A stretch of DNA of 11,635 nt, from positions 7,287-18,921 of the forward strand of contig JAIDOO010000296.1 in NCBI GenBank assembly GCA_029063275.1, written 5' to 3'. This DNA comes from Clostridia bacterium (lineage in GTDB: Bacteria > Bacillota > Clostridia > Christensenellales > Borkfalkiaceae). The notes under the pieces are model-generated. The model was not told the origin of the DNA. It saw only the letters and a list, made by a program, of their open reading frames with translations, and made no database searches. A program made the translations under genes and the position numbers. Below are positions 5,863 through 11,635 of the stretch, piece by piece (within the stretch, counting starts at the first letter, position 1; each line of letters begins with the position of its first letter).

Positions 5863-6411
5863 TTATTGGGTTGCCAGGTGCGCAAGCGTTTCTATTATCA
5901 GCTTGGAAAGAAGCTGAACATCACGTTCGTTGACGCCGTCGGTTGCGCTGTTTGCGATAATTTCCTCGCAAAGTTTTGCGCCGTTGCCCGTTACGTCCTT
6001 TAAAATCGCGTCGGTTACTTTTTTTGCAACCTCTTCAACGCTGTCGTCGGGCACGAAGCCCTGTATGAGCGCGGATACAACCTGCTCGGTTTCGGTAAGT
6101 CCGCTCTTCTGCCTTATAAACTGCTCGTACAAAACGTACAAGAGGGTGGCAAGCGAGCCTATCGCAAGACCGTGCTCGATAATTTCGGCATACTGCTGTA
6201 TAACGTAAATCGCACTCATATTACGCACTCCCGCATATACTGCATACAGCAAGGTTCCCAAAGTGAAGGGGAGAAAGGTCAGAATTTTTTTCTGCACCTT
6301 TTTCAGAACAGTAATTTTAAGAACCTGCGTAAGTATTGCGGTGGCGGCGGCAAGAATTGCCAAGTCTACGCCGTAAAAGGTGAAAATATCTATAATCTGT
6401 ATAAATGTCAA
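5863..6411 (-). CDS. Membrane protein of unknown function with three predicted helices
   Basis: The 182-residue form starts at TTG 6411, chosen because AAGGAG (6417-6422 on the complement) lies five bases upstream. A GTG at 6435 would add eight residues, but that start would place this strong Shine-Dalgarno inside the gene. Predicted membrane helices are near 13-33, 43-61 and 80-96, with a lysine-rich loop (36-42) between the first two. The C-terminal half (about 100-182) is soluble, acidic and helical, beginning QKSGLTETEQVVSALIQGF. I do not recognise the family. The small size and hairpin-like first two helices resemble some holin-like or phage-related membrane proteins, but no lysis or phage genes are nearby, so I give no function. 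Confidence 0.75.
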   Translation of the reverse strand: MTFIQIIDIFTFYGVDLAILAAATAILTQVLKITVLKKVQKKILTFLPFTLGTLLYAVYAGVRNMSAIYVIQQYAEIIEHGLAIGSLATLLYVLYEQFIRQKSGLTETEQVVSALIQGFVPDDSVEEVAKKVTDAILKDVTGNGAKLCEEIIANSATDGVNERDVQLLSKLIIETLAHLATQ

Positions 6412-6428
6412 AATTACTCCTTGCCGTA

Positions 6429-6467
6429 ATTTCACCCGAACAATTACGAGATTATTATTTCACCCGA
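6429..6467. repeat. Direct repeat upstream of the membrane-protein gene
   Basis: An 11-base sequence, ATTTCACCCGA, occurs at 6429-6439 and again at 6457-6467, spaced by 28 bases, just ahead of the gene starting at 6411. Tandem sites at close to three helical turns could be a regulator's operator. It may also be chance in a short intergenic region. Confidence 0.5.
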
Positions 6468-6548
6468 CGGTTATTTATAACGCGCCCGCCCGCGCTTAAA
6501 CGCGTAACAGCAAAATAAAAATAAAATAAAAGCGTGCCCCTTTCACGA

Positions 6549-6577
6549 TTGCAAATTTTCAGTGCGTGTGATAAAAT
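6549..6577 (+). promoter_or_regulatory. Promoter of trmB, predicted to make leaderless mRNA
   Basis: There is a -35 TTGCAA (6549-6554), a 17-base spacer, and a -10 TAAAAT (6572-6577) preceded by TG at the extended position. The predicted start is about seven bases past the -10, which is the A of the ATG at 6584. No Shine-Dalgarno is present upstream of that ATG. Confidence 0.72.
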
Positions 6578-6583
6578 TGCGCT

Positions 6584-7249
6584 ATGAGAATGCATAAGAA
6601 AGGACACTTGGAAGAACGGCTTTTATCCTGCGCGGAAATTCTGACCGTCTGCGATTTATCGGACAAAAATATGAAGAGCGCGGCAAAGCTAAAAGACTAT
6701 TTCGACTTTGAAAAAATTTTTAAAAACTCAAATCCCGTCCACCTAGAAATAGGTTGCGGAAAGGGTAAATTTATCTGCGGACTGGCAAAAATCAAGCCCG
6801 CAATTAACTTTATCGCCTGCGAAAAGGTTTCTAATGTGATTATCGACGCGTGCGAGTGCGCCCTGCGCGAAAATATTAAAAACGTACACTTTTTGAACAG
6901 CGCGGCGGAAGTTCTGGAAAGGTATTTCAAGCCGAAAACGGTTGAAACAATTTACCTCAATTTTTCCAACCCGCTGCCTAAAGAGGGCTATAAAAAACAG
7001 CGTCTGACCCATCCTAAATTTTTGGAAATTTACCGCACGGTTTTAAAGGACGGCGGAAAAATCATACAAAAGACGGACGATAAGGATTTTTATTTATTTT
7101 CGCTTGAAAGCTACCGCGCCGCAGGGTATAAAATTTCGGAAACCTGCGAGGACTACGCCGTACCGCTTGCGGACGACGTTGAAACCGAGCATGAAAGACT
7201 TTTTAAAGAGCGCGGAAAAAATATTTACCGCATAGTTGCGGAGGTTTAA
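6584..7249 (+). CDS. trmB: tRNA (guanine-N7-)-methyltransferase, TrmB
   Basis: TrmB methylates guanine 46 of tRNA at N7 using S-adenosylmethionine. The 221-residue length is normal. The SAM-binding motif LEIGCGKGKF is at about 54-63, the second acidic residue is in NFIACEK (about 80-86), and the family block LNFSNPLPKEGYKKQRLTHPKF lies at about 124-145. GGKIIQKTDD follows, and the C-terminal TEHERLFKERGKNIYR is the usual TE-E-F-G-IYR motif. The typical DPWPK of the block is NPLPK here; an N in the first position is found in clostridial homologues, but the W to L change is less usual. The start begins MRMHKK, as many relatives do. It is the first gene of an operon with the phosphoesterase (one-base overlap). 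Confidence 0.93.
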   Translation: MRMHKKGHLEERLLSCAEILTVCDLSDKNMKSAAKLKDYFDFEKIFKNSNPVHLEIGCGKGKFICGLAKIKPAINFIACEKVSNVIIDACECALRENIKNVHFLNSAAEVLERYFKPKTVETIYLNFSNPLPKEGYKKQRLTHPKFLEIYRTVLKDGGKIIQKTDDKDFYLFSLESYRAAGYKISETCEDYAVPLADDVETEHERLFKERGKNIYRIVAEV

Positions 7250-8037
7250 TGAAATTGTTATGGCTTTGGATAACGCTGGGCGTTATCGGCGCCGCGTTAT
7301 TGATTGCGCTGATTTTTATTTTAAACAACGATTGGCTGAAAATCACGCGTTACCGCTTTTCGTTCGGACTTGAAAGGGGGCTGAAAATCGTCCATCTTTC
7401 GGATTTGCACGGAAAGTCGTTCGGGCGCAAAAATGAACGGCTTATAAAAAAGGTAGCCGCCCAAAAGCCAGATTTTATCTGTATCACGGGCGATATAATT
7501 CACCTTTACCGCCCGCGCGATAAGTCGGTTGCGTTGCAGACGGTGGGCGCGCTCAAAGAAATTGCCCCCGTTTTTTACGTGTCGGGCAACCACGAAATGC
7601 GCAACAAGGGCTATCGCTTTTTAAGAAAGGATTTAATAGAGGCGGGCGCCGAGGTTTTGGACGACAGAACTGCGGAGGCGTGCGGTTTGATTGTAACCGG
7701 TCTTAACGGCGCCTCGCTTAAAAATGATAAGCTCTTAAAAATCGCACCCGAGGGGCAAAGGGATATTCTGCTCGCGCACGAGCCGCAGCATATAGAAAGT
7801 TATGCAAAGGCGGAATACAGGCTTATCCTCTGCGGACACGCGCACGGCGGACAGTGGCGCATACCCTTTACGGGCGTGGGGCTGTTTGCGCCTGGGCAGG
7901 GGACTTTTCCCAAGTACACATCCGGCGTGCATACCTGCGGCAAGTCGAAAATGGTAATCTCGCGCGGGCTTGGTAATTCCGAATTTCCCCTGCGGCTTTT
8001 CAACCGCCCCGAAATTGTCGTTATAGAACTGGATTAA
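7249..8037 (+). CDS. Membrane-anchored metallophosphoesterase (YkuE-like)
   Basis: A calcineurin-type phosphoesterase of 262 residues. Residues 5-26 form an N-terminal membrane helix, and the catalytic domain starts near 45. The two-metal ligands are visible in order: SDLHG (D52, H54), GD (D82), GNHE (N114, H115), H177 in LLAHEP, and GHAHGG (H197, H199). A characteristic loop, GLFAPGQGTFPKYTSG, starts near 211, as in YkuE/YaeI-type proteins, some of which act on lipid substrates at the membrane. The substrate here is unknown. The start overlaps the trmB stop as TAATG with GGAGG four bases upstream, so the gene is translationally coupled to trmB. It has no obvious functional tie to tRNA methylation. 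Confidence 0.9.
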   Translation: MKLLWLWITLGVIGAALLIALIFILNNDWLKITRYRFSFGLERGLKIVHLSDLHGKSFGRKNERLIKKVAAQKPDFICITGDIIHLYRPRDKSVALQTVGALKEIAPVFYVSGNHEMRNKGYRFLRKDLIEAGAEVLDDRTAEACGLIVTGLNGASLKNDKLLKIAPEGQRDILLAHEPQHIESYAKAEYRLILCGHAHGGQWRIPFTGVGLFAPGQGTFPKYTSGVHTCGKSKMVISRGLGNSEFPLRLFNRPEIVVIELD

Positions 8038-8052
8038 TTATTGCGGATATAT

Positions 8053-8092
8053 AAACCCGCCGACCGTGTAATTGCACGGTCGGCGGGTTTTT
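8053..8092 (+). terminator. Strong, probably bidirectional terminator between convergent operons
   Basis: A 16-pair perfect stem (8053-8068 with 8075-8090) is followed by five T residues on the plus strand and by TTTATATAT on the minus strand. It ends the trmB operon and is the only terminator candidate for the carbamoyltransferase gene ending at 8109. Confidence 0.92.
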
Positions 8093-8108
8093 GAGTTCGG
8101 GTTTTATA

Positions 8109-9050
8109 TTACTTTATCAGCAATGCAAGCAAAGCTTTTATGACGTGGAGCTTGTTTTCGCCCTGGTCTAATACCGCGCTCTGCTTTCCGTCGATTACGT
8201 CGGCGGTAACCTCCAGTCCGCGCGTGGCGGGGAGGGGGTGCATAAACATCGCGTTGTGCTCTGCCATACTCATAAGCGTGTTGTTTATCTGATAGGGTTT
8301 TAAAATTTTCTTGTCCGCTTCGGACAGAGGGTCGTGATAGAAGTAGTTATCGGTATAAACGACGTCTGCGGCGCGCACCGCCTCGGCAGGATTATCGGTT
8401 ACGAAAATTTTTCCGTACTGCTCGGCGGTTTGCAGGTGTACGGGGTTTAAAGGAAATTTTTCGGGAGTGGAAACTGAGATTTCCATACCGCACTTTATAC
8501 CCGCCATAATAAGCGAAGCCGTGTTGTTTCCGCCTTTGCCGACGTAGGCGAGTTTAAGCCCTTCGAGCTTACCCTTCTTTTCCCAGATAGTGAAAATATC
8601 ACATATCGCCTGTGCGGGGACGTATTCGCGGTTGGTTGAGTTGATAATAGATACGTCGGCAGAAACCTTGCAGAATTCGTTCAGCTCGTTATGGTTGATT
8701 CCGCGCGTTACCAGCGCTCCCGCGCCGTAGCGCGAAATGACGCTTACGATATCCTTAATGTTTTCGCCCGCGAGCATATCTTTTTCGTTGTAAGGCAAAT
8801 TCACGCAATAGCCGCCCAGCTGTCTTACTCCGATTTCCAAAGCCGCACGCGTGCGAATGGAGGTATCGCCGAATAGCAGGGCAACGGTTACGCCCTTTAA
8901 AATTTCGGTCGTTTCGTGCGCGGCAAATTTAGCTTTCATTGCCTTAGTCGCGTAAAGGAATTCAAACAGCTCCTCGGTTGAAAAATCGGCGAGCCGCAGC
9001 ATATGCTTTTTGTTGACCCCGTAAGAGGGTGTGTAACGGTTTATATCCAT
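8109..9050 (-). CDS. Divergent ornithine/putrescine carbamoyltransferase-family protein, substrate uncertain
   Basis: The 313 residues match the aspartate/ornithine carbamoyltransferase fold from end to end. The carbamoyl-phosphate loop SIRTR is at 64-68, GENIKD at 95-100, the second-domain GKGGNN at 161-166, YTD at 222-224, and HPLPATRG at 261-268. Several key positions differ from a true ornithine enzyme: HPxQ is VPAQ (134-137), the SMG loop that binds ornithine is missing after D224, and the HCLP cysteine is proline. HxLPATRG and the absence of SMG recall putrescine carbamoyltransferases more than ArgF, but those keep HPxQ and HCLP. It may use another amine, or be a regulatory or inactive paralogue. 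No arginine-pathway gene, carbamate kinase or agmatine deiminase is adjacent. The ATG at 9050 fits its promoter; a second ATG lies 16 codons in. Confidence 0.8.
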   Translation of the reverse strand: MDINRYTPSYGVNKKHMLRLADFSTEELFEFLYATKAMKAKFAAHETTEILKGVTVALLFGDTSIRTRAALEIGVRQLGGYCVNLPYNEKDMLAGENIKDIVSVISRYGAGALVTRGINHNELNEFCKVSADVSIINSTNREYVPAQAICDIFTIWEKKGKLEGLKLAYVGKGGNNTASLIMAGIKCGMEISVSTPEKFPLNPVHLQTAEQYGKIFVTDNPAEAVRAADVVYTDNYFYHDPLSEADKKILKPYQINNTLMSMAEHNAMFMHPLPATRGLEVTADVIDGKQSAVLDQGENKLHVIKALLALLIK

Positions 9051-9056
9051 AAAATT

Positions 9057-9085
9057 ATTTTACCACGTTTTTTATTTATTTTCAA
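9057..9085 (-). promoter_or_regulatory. Promoter of the carbamoyltransferase gene, predicted leaderless
   Basis: On the minus strand there is a -35 TTGAAA (9080-9085), a 17-base spacer and a -10 TAAAAT (9057-9062) with TG at the extended position. Six bases follow before the ATG at 9050. The -35 lies inside the last codons of queH, so this gene can be transcribed apart from queH. Confidence 0.72.
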
Positions 9086-9677
9086 GTAATTTCGTATCGG
9101 GTTGCGAGTACACGCAACCGCAGTAATTTTGCCTGTAAAGATTGTGTTCTTTCGAGAGCTCACAGCTTCTTAAATATCCGCCCCGCTTTTTAAAATCAGA
9201 GTGTAGCCAAATTAAGTTTTCGCTTTGCAGACTTTCGCCTATCGCGTTAATCAGAGCGGCATTCTTCAAAGGGCTGACCGTCAATGTTGTGGCAAACAGA
9301 TTAAAGCTGTTGCTTTCTGCAAGACGGGCGGTTTTTTCAAGCCTCAGCTTAAAACACTCCGTACAGCGGGCGCCGCCCTCTTTTTCGCGTTCGAGTCCGC
9401 GGACGGCGGCGTAAAATTTTTCCTGTTCGCCGTCGCAGTCCAAAAGCTTTGCCCAACCTGTTTCGGTAATAAGCCGTATAAGCTCCCTTTTCCGCCTCGC
9501 GTATTCTACGCTTTCAATATTGGGGTTATAAAACAGCACGGTTATATTAAAGCAATCTTTGAGCCGTTCCAGACAGGCGGAAGAGCAGGGCGCACAGCAA
9601 CAGTGCAAAAGAAGTTTTGCGCCCCTGTATTTTTCGATTTCGCCGCACATAATTTTGTCGTAGTTGCACGCGTTCAT
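9072..9677 (-). CDS. queH: Epoxyqueuosine reductase QueH (DUF208 family)
   Basis: QueH reduces epoxyqueuosine to queuosine in the wobble position of tRNAs and is the non-homologous alternative to QueG. All signature elements are present: LLHCCCAPCSS (23-33), with C26-C28 and C31; the CTEC pair (C105, C108) in ARCTECFKLRLE; and DFKKRGGYLRSCELSKEHN followed by YRQNYCGC (C186, C188) near the C-terminus. These cysteines are the iron-sulfur ligand candidates. The length of 201 residues is normal. No other queuosine gene is nearby, as is common in organisms that salvage queuine or place the pathway elsewhere. The gene is followed on the same strand, 21 bases on, by the carbamoyltransferase gene. 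Confidence 0.95.
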   Translation of the reverse strand: MNACNYDKIMCGEIEKYRGAKLLLHCCCAPCSSACLERLKDCFNITVLFYNPNIESVEYARRKRELIRLITETGWAKLLDCDGEQEKFYAAVRGLEREKEGGARCTECFKLRLEKTARLAESNSFNLFATTLTVSPLKNAALINAIGESLQSENLIWLHSDFKKRGGYLRSCELSKEHNLYRQNYCGCVYSQPDTKLLENK

Positions 9678-9683
9678 ATATAC

Positions 9684-9712
9684 AGTTTACCATACCGCGT
9701 GCAAAAATTCAA
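9684..9712 (-). promoter_or_regulatory. Promoter of queH, predicted leaderless
   Basis: On the minus strand there is a -35 TTGAAT (9707-9712), a 17-base spacer and a -10 TAAACT (9684-9689) with TG at the extended position, then six bases to the ATG at 9677. There is no Shine-Dalgarno. The architecture is identical to the promoters of trmB and the carbamoyltransferase gene. Confidence 0.7.
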
Positions 9713-9762
9713 ACCCGGGCAAATAAAAATTAAAATTTTACAAAATTTCCCCCGATTAAGTT

Positions 9763-9790
9763 TTGAAAAATCGTAAATCTATGTTATTAT
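9763..9790 (+). promoter_or_regulatory. Promoter of the ABC ATPase gene
   Basis: There is a -35 TTGAAA (9763-9768), a 16-base spacer and a -10 TATTAT (9785-9790) with an extended TG. The start would be near 9797, giving a 29-base leader with AAGGAG (9815-9820) five bases before the ATG. Confidence 0.72.
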
Positions 9791-9795
9791 ATAAA

Positions 9796-9812
9796 TAAGT
9801 CTTGATGACTTA
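9796..9812 (+). promoter_or_regulatory. Small dyad at the predicted 5' end of the ABC ATPase mRNA
   Basis: The six-base arms TAAGTC (9796-9801) and GACTTA (9807-9812) enclose TTGAT, right at the predicted transcription start. It could be a stabilising 5' hairpin ending just before the Shine-Dalgarno, or an operator overlapping the start. The short arms make either reading tentative. Confidence 0.45.
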
Positions 9813-9825
9813 CTAAGGAGTTTAT

Positions 9826-11028
9826 ATGGCAAGTCTTAAACTTAACGGCGTTGATAAAATTTATCCTTCGGGCACGACCGCGCTGTACGATATCAATCTC
9901 GAAACGGACGATAAGGAATTTATCGTAATCCTCGGCAACGACGGAAGCGGCAAAACCTCCCTTCTTCGCGTAATCGCGGGTCTGGACGATTTGTCGTCGG
10001 GTGAAATAGTTATCGGCGGAAAGGACGTAACCGAAGCCGACCCCAAGGACAGGGATATAGCTATGGTTTTCAGAAACAACACTTTAAGCCCCACTATGAC
10101 CGTGTTCGATAATATGGCGTTCGGTTTAAGACTGAGAAAAGCTCCCCAGACCGTCATTGAGCAGAGGGTCAAAGCGGCGGCGAATATTTTAGGGCTTACC
10201 GACGTGTTATACCGCAAGCCCAAGGTGCTGACCGCAGGTCAGAAACAGCGTACCGCGATAGGCAGGGCGATTGTAAGGGAACCCAAGCTTTACCTTTTCG
10301 ACGAGCCTCTTTCGGGCTTGGACGAAAAATTGCAAGCCGAGCTTCTGAACGTTATTGTCAATTTGCAGGCGAGAATGCAGGGAACCTTTTTATACTCGAC
10401 GAAAAGCGTAGCCGAGGCTATGACCGTCGGCACCAGAATAGTCGTTCTTAAAAACGGTTTTGTCCAGCAAATCGACACTCCCGAAAATCTGTACGACTAT
10501 CCCGCAAACGCTTATGTTGCGTTTTTAATCGGCTCGCCCACTATAAACTTTATCAACAACGCAAAAATTATCAAAGACGGCGAAAATTATTACGCCGCAG
10601 AGGGCAACATCAAGTTGCTTATTCCCGAAAATATTTTAAAGAGATTTACTGCGGTTGAAGAATACGCGGATTCGGAAAAGCAGGTAATTATCGGTATCCG
10701 TCCCGAGGACGTAAAAGAGGGCGGCGAGATAGTGGCAAACGTAATCGGCGAGGGCGAGGGCTTTGTCGAGGTAGAGGCGGACGGACATTCGTTCACAATT
10801 CCTTCGGACAAGCTTAAAAAGGGTGCAAAGACCGGAATTTCGGTTGACGCAACCAAGCTTTACCTTTTCGACGGCGAAACCCGTCTTACCCTTTTAGACA
10901 GGGACGGCGGCTACAAAAAGAACGGCTTTGCCGACTCGGATTTCGTACCCCGCACCTTTAAAGAGGAAGAGGAAATCAAGGAAAAGCTCAAGCCCGAAAA
11001 AGACGGCAAGAAGAAAAAACAGAGATAA
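9826..11028 (+). CDS. Orphan MalK/UgpC-like ABC transporter ATP-binding protein with altered catalytic loops
   Basis: The 400-residue protein has the ATPase-plus-TOBE layout of sugar-importer ATPases such as MalK, UgpC and MsmX. Walker A is GNDGSGKTS (37-45), the signature LTAGQ (135-139), Walker B LYLFDE (155-160), the D-loop SGLD (163-166), and the C-terminal regulatory domain includes IGIRPEDV (289-296). Three positions depart from the family: the Q-loop glutamine is arginine (R83 in MVFRNN), the signature is LTAGQ instead of LSGGQ, and the H-loop histidine is lysine (K193 in YSTKSVAEAMT). Such losses usually mark a weak or inactive site that works with a canonical partner. A Lys/Glu-rich tail follows from about 369. 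No permease or binding protein is adjacent, so its transporter must be elsewhere. The start is set by AAGGAG. Confidence 0.9.
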   Translation: MASLKLNGVDKIYPSGTTALYDINLETDDKEFIVILGNDGSGKTSLLRVIAGLDDLSSGEIVIGGKDVTEADPKDRDIAMVFRNNTLSPTMTVFDNMAFGLRLRKAPQTVIEQRVKAAANILGLTDVLYRKPKVLTAGQKQRTAIGRAIVREPKLYLFDEPLSGLDEKLQAELLNVIVNLQARMQGTFLYSTKSVAEAMTVGTRIVVLKNGFVQQIDTPENLYDYPANAYVAFLIGSPTINFINNAKIIKDGENYYAAEGNIKLLIPENILKRFTAVEEYADSEKQVIIGIRPEDVKEGGEIVANVIGEGEGFVEVEADGHSFTIPSDKLKKGAKTGISVDATKLYLFDGETRLTLLDRDGGYKKNGFADSDFVPRTFKEEEEIKEKLKPEKDGKKKKQR

Positions 11029-11033
11029 AATCC

Positions 11034-11060
11034 AAGACCCCCCGTTTTAAAGGGGGTCTT
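11034..11060 (+). terminator. Hairpin after the ABC ATPase gene, weak terminator
   Basis: A nine-pair stem (11034-11042 with 11052-11060) with a nine-base loop. The downstream tail is AAATTT, not a T run, so termination is likely partial and the next gene, 14 bases on, may be read through. Confidence 0.6.
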
Positions 11061-11074
11061 AAATTTGAGAGGAT

Positions 11075-11635
11075 ATGGAAGTATTTTTAGACGCGCTGAA
11101 AGACACCGCGATAGTGTTTCCGTTTTTACTCGTTATATATATTCTGATCGAGTTTTTGGAGCACCGCACTTCTATCGGGCGCAACCACAAAGTTTTACAG
11201 GGCAACCTTGCCCCCTTAATCGGCAGCGCTACGGGCATAATTCCGCAGTGCGGTTTTTCGGTTATGGCGGCTAAGCTGTACGACAGGGGTCTTATCAAAA
11301 CGGGCACGCTTCTGGCGGTCTTTCTTGCAACCAGCGACGAGGCGTTTATTATCCTTTTGTCAAGCGGAACGGTTGCAAAGGTCATAATGCCTATTATAGT
11401 TATCAAGCTCGTAGTCGGCGTGTGCTTCGGTTATCTCGTCAATGCACTGCTTTCGGGCGAAAAGCTGTCGGACGGCGGCGCGGAAGAAATCCACGCCTAT
11501 TCCTGCGGACGGGAACACGACGGCAAGAGCAATGTCAAGCTTTTTTTGGTAGAGCCCTTGTTGCACTCACTGAAAATCGCGCTGTTTCTGTTTTTGGTGA
11601 ACCTCGCGTTCGGATTTATTATCGAGGCGGTGGGC
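11075..11635 (+). CDS. ArsP_2-type putative heavy-metal exporter permease (C-terminus cut by window edge)
   Basis: The first 187 residues are present and the frame is still open at the edge. The N-terminus, DTAIVFPFLLVIYILIEFLE, then the hallmark IIPQCGFS (about 54-61), TLLAVFLATSDEAFI (about 78-92) and several hydrophobic helices, match the putative 10-membrane-helix heavy-metal exporter family (ArsP_2; often annotated as an arsenic efflux protein or manganese transporter). A cytoplasmic-loop candidate with His and Cys (HAYSCGREHD, about 142-151) sits where relatives carry a metal-binding-looking segment. The metal is not known from sequence. The ATG has only a close GAGAGG upstream with two-base spacing, so start efficiency is uncertain, although the N-terminus aligns with the family. 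It may be transcribed with the ABC ATPase by read-through. Confidence 0.85.
   Translation, partial: MEVFLDALKDTAIVFPFLLVIYILIEFLEHRTSIGRNHKVLQGNLAPLIGSATGIIPQCGFSVMAAKLYDRGLIKTGTLLAVFLATSDEAFIILLSSGTVAKVIMPIIVIKLVVGVCFGYLVNALLSGEKLSDGGAEEIHAYSCGREHDGKSNVKLFLVEPLLHSLKIALFLFLVNLAFGFIIEAVG

Noticed and set aside
5863..6435. Phage holin assignment for the three-helix protein
   Set aside because: Hydrophobic hairpin only; there is no endolysin, integrase or phage structural gene in the window.
8109..9050. Straight annotation as argF (ornithine carbamoyltransferase)
   Set aside because: The ornithine-binding SMG loop and the HCLP cysteine are missing and HPxQ is changed, so the symbol is withheld.

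Overview
The window looks like chromosome from a spore-forming Clostridia-type member of the Bacillota. It carries a complete GerA-family germinant-receptor operon, a PadR/DUF1700 envelope-sensing pair, QueH, and an ArsP_2-type metal exporter. GC is intermediate, with A/T-rich intergenic gaps and U-tract terminators. The species cannot be named from the sequence; an uncultured gut-type Clostridia is my inference. I see no insertion sequence, tRNA, rRNA or CRISPR array.

Layout. (1) 13-1563, minus strand: a PadR-family repressor and a membrane-anchored DUF1700/DUF4097 protein, translationally coupled, with a near-consensus promoter whose spacer and -10 lie inside a 23-bp palindrome, the likely PadR operator. 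(2) 1621-5426, plus strand: gerAA-gerAB-gerAC, each junction an ATGA overlap, closed by a terminator. The C subunit has no lipobox cysteine and carries a long Gly/Ser linker. (3) 5445-5856, plus strand: a small transcription unit with a promoter, a roughly 160-nt structured RNA ending in a textbook terminator, and then a 45-codon TTG-start ORF. One RNA segment can pair either with the RNA's own 5' end or with the start of that ORF. This is the best candidate for an undescribed element. (4) 5863-6411, minus strand: a three-helix membrane protein of unknown function. (5) 6549-8092, plus strand: trmB and a membrane-anchored metallophosphoesterase, ending in a strong, probably bidirectional terminator. 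(6) 8109-9712, minus strand: queH followed by a divergent ornithine/putrescine carbamoyltransferase-like gene. (7) 9763-11060, plus strand: an orphan MalK-like ABC ATPase with altered catalytic-loop residues. (8) 11075 to the right edge: a truncated ArsP_2 permease.

How the genes fit together. trmB and queH both act on tRNA modification (m7G46 and queuosine). The Ger operon makes one inner-membrane receptor complex. The PadR/DUF1700 pair is a self-contained regulatory module. Three genes (trmB, queH, the carbamoyltransferase) share one unusual promoter geometry: a -35, a 17-nt spacer, an extended -10 (TGn TAAANT), then exactly 6 nt to the ATG, with no Shine-Dalgarno. This predicts leaderless mRNAs, in contrast to the strongly SD-led genes beside them.
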